DNA of 64,000 nucleotides. It comes from CBDCVD01 sp965224015 (GTDB taxonomy: Bacteria; Pseudomonadota; Alphaproteobacteria; Rhizobiales; CBDCVD01). Where the stretch lies: assembly GCA_965224015.1 (NCBI GenBank), contig OZ245032.1:1054001-1118000 (forward strand), written 5' to 3'. Positions 62,753 through 64,000 of this stretch are shown piece after piece. The position numbers and the translations under genes were made by a program. The number at the start of each line of letters is the position of its first letter. Position 1 is the stretch's first letter. The notes beneath the pieces were generated by a model that was not told the DNA's origin, did not search any database, and saw only the letters and a program-made list of their open reading frames with translations.

Positions 62753-64000
62753 ATGAAAAATTTTCGCAATTATGACCGCTCTCAGCGGTTGCTTTTGCCT
62801 CCTGATCTCAAAGACTGGGTGGCAGATGACGACTTGGCCCATTTTATCGTGGAAGCCGCCGAACGCATAGATATGCGCACCTTTCACGTCAGCCGCACCG
62901 GCTCAGGAAAAGCACAATATCATCCGCGCATGATGTTGGCCCTGTTGGTTTATTGTTACGCCAGTGGTATTTTTTCCTCGCGCAAGATAGAGCAGGCCAC
63001 GTATCGCAATGTTTCTGTCCGCTTTATCGCCGCCAACAGCCATCCGGATCATGACACGATCGCCAAGTTCCGGCGTGACAACGGTCCTGCCTTTGAGACG
63101 GCGTTTGCGCATATCTTGTTGCTAGCCAAACAGATGGGTCTTTTAAAGGTGGGCACGGTCGCCCTCGACGGCACGCAGATTGATGCGAATGCTTCGAAGA
63201 TCAAATCGTTACGTTATGATCGTATCCAGGTGTTACGGGCCAAGCTTGCAGAGGACATTGCGGCGTTGATGGATAGAGCCGAGGCGGCAGATGAACAGGA
63301 TACGGATGATGGTTTGTCGCTCCCCGACGAGATAGCGCGGCGGCAAACGTTAAAGGCGAAGTTAGACGCGGCAGCCGAACAACTTGAGGCGGCGGCGTGT
63401 TTGGATGGGCAAGATCAAGATCAGGGTCAGGATACGGATGATGGGGGCGATGCACCACGGCCTTCTCCTAAGAAGCAGATCAATCTGAGCGATCCGGACA
63501 GTTCTATCATGCGCCGGTCGTCGCGCCACGAATACCGTCAGGCTTATAATGCGCAAGCTTTTGTGGATGCGGATGGCAGCCAGTTGGTTTTGGGTACGCA
63601 AGTTCTTGCCACGACGAATGATCGTCAGGATTTGGCTACCTTTGTTGATGACTTGTGCGCGCGTGTTGGCAAGCCCAAGACGCTTATAGCGGATACGGGT
63701 TATGCTGGCGAGGCTGTTATTGAGGCGCTTGATGTGCGTAAAATTGAACCTTTGATAGCGTTACCGGGTCAACAGGTAGCACGCCCTTATGATTTCCGAC
63801 CGCCGAAGGTGCGCAGCAAGCCACCGCCGTGTGTTAGAGAGCCGTGGCGCTTAAAGATGCTGGAGACATTTCGAACCCAGGAGGCAAAAGACAAATACAA
63901 AAGACGAAAGAGCAGTGTTGAGCCTGTTTTTGGCATCATCAAATCGGTTCTTGGTTTCAGGCATTTTCATCTTCGCGGTCTTGAGAAGGTTTCACGGGAA
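62753..64000 (+). mobile_element. IS1182-family transposase, cut by the window edge
   Basis: The reading frame is open from ATG 62753 to the window end (416 residues so far). The N-terminal DNA-binding part reads PPDLKDWVADDDLAHFIVEA. The DDE catalytic residues are in VALDGTQIDANASK (D), LIADTGYAGEAV (D) and SSVEPVFGIIKSVLGFRHF (E). The layout is that of IS1182/IS1380-group transposases. The left end of the element should lie at about 62680-62750, but the inverted repeat cannot be confirmed without the right end. No frameshift or stop is seen, so it may be active. Confidence 0.88.

Overview
The window is a stretch of chromosome from an alphaproteobacterium, probably of the Rhodospirillales or a neighbouring order. 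The grounds are gene order and protein style: tatA-tatB-tatC-serS-surE-pcm-nlpD, dnaB-alr-radA-cvpA-purF, an EipB/DUF1849 envelope protein, and an endonuclease-type MutL. By eye the base composition is in the mid to upper 50s percent GC. Coding density is ordinary and almost every protein is a housekeeping or transport protein. No prophage, CRISPR array, rRNA or tRNA was seen.

Layout. 1-5.5 kb: the end of a LysR regulator, then a leftward polyamine-type ABC operon (potA, binding protein, two permeases) with a double-CDGSH iron-sulfur gene behind it. 6-9 kb: an MFS transporter and an orphan ABC ATPase. 9.3-16 kb: the tat/serS/surE/pcm/nlpD block. 16-23.5 kb: a GhrA-like reductase and a leftward yejABEF peptide-import operon. 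23.5-26 kb: a 2.5 kb repeat-filled zone with one small gene behind a conditional-looking terminator. 26-38 kb: pyrG, an AT-rich island with an unrecognised protein and a broken Tat-signal gene, tadA, mutL, a hydroxyacid dehydrogenase, a multicopper oxidase, an EF-G-like GTPase and a serine/threonine dehydratase. 38.5-47.7 kb: rpmI-rplT, then dnaB-alr-radA-cvpA-purF-SDR. 47.7-62.7 kb: EipB, RidA, GDPD, an acyltransferase-like protein, HIT, glyS, DUF533, modA, pirin, TetR, DUF924, an aminotransferase, a Na+/H+ antiporter, a VOC protein and cdd. From 62.75 kb an IS1182-type transposase runs off the edge.

Functional links. The Tat translocase sits in the same window as two good Tat substrates (YejA-like binding protein and multicopper oxidase) and a third, broken one. 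RadA, DnaB and MutL serve DNA replication and repair. PyrG, PurF, Cdd and SurE serve nucleotide metabolism. SerS, GlyS, TadA, L35, L20 and the EF-G-like protein serve translation.

The most unusual feature is the intergenic DNA. It is packed with short dispersed palindromic elements of at least six families. Several are nested, and three comparisons inside the window give filled and empty sites, so they behave as mobile MITEs. One 107-bp family has four copies of 107-109 bp. Short tandem repeats (6-18 bp units) are also frequent. The best candidate for an undescribed regulatory device is a multi-hairpin leader at about 24.3-24.5 kb. A 13-bp terminator stem ends three bases before the ribosome binding site of an 85-residue gene, and an upstream arm has two competing partners.
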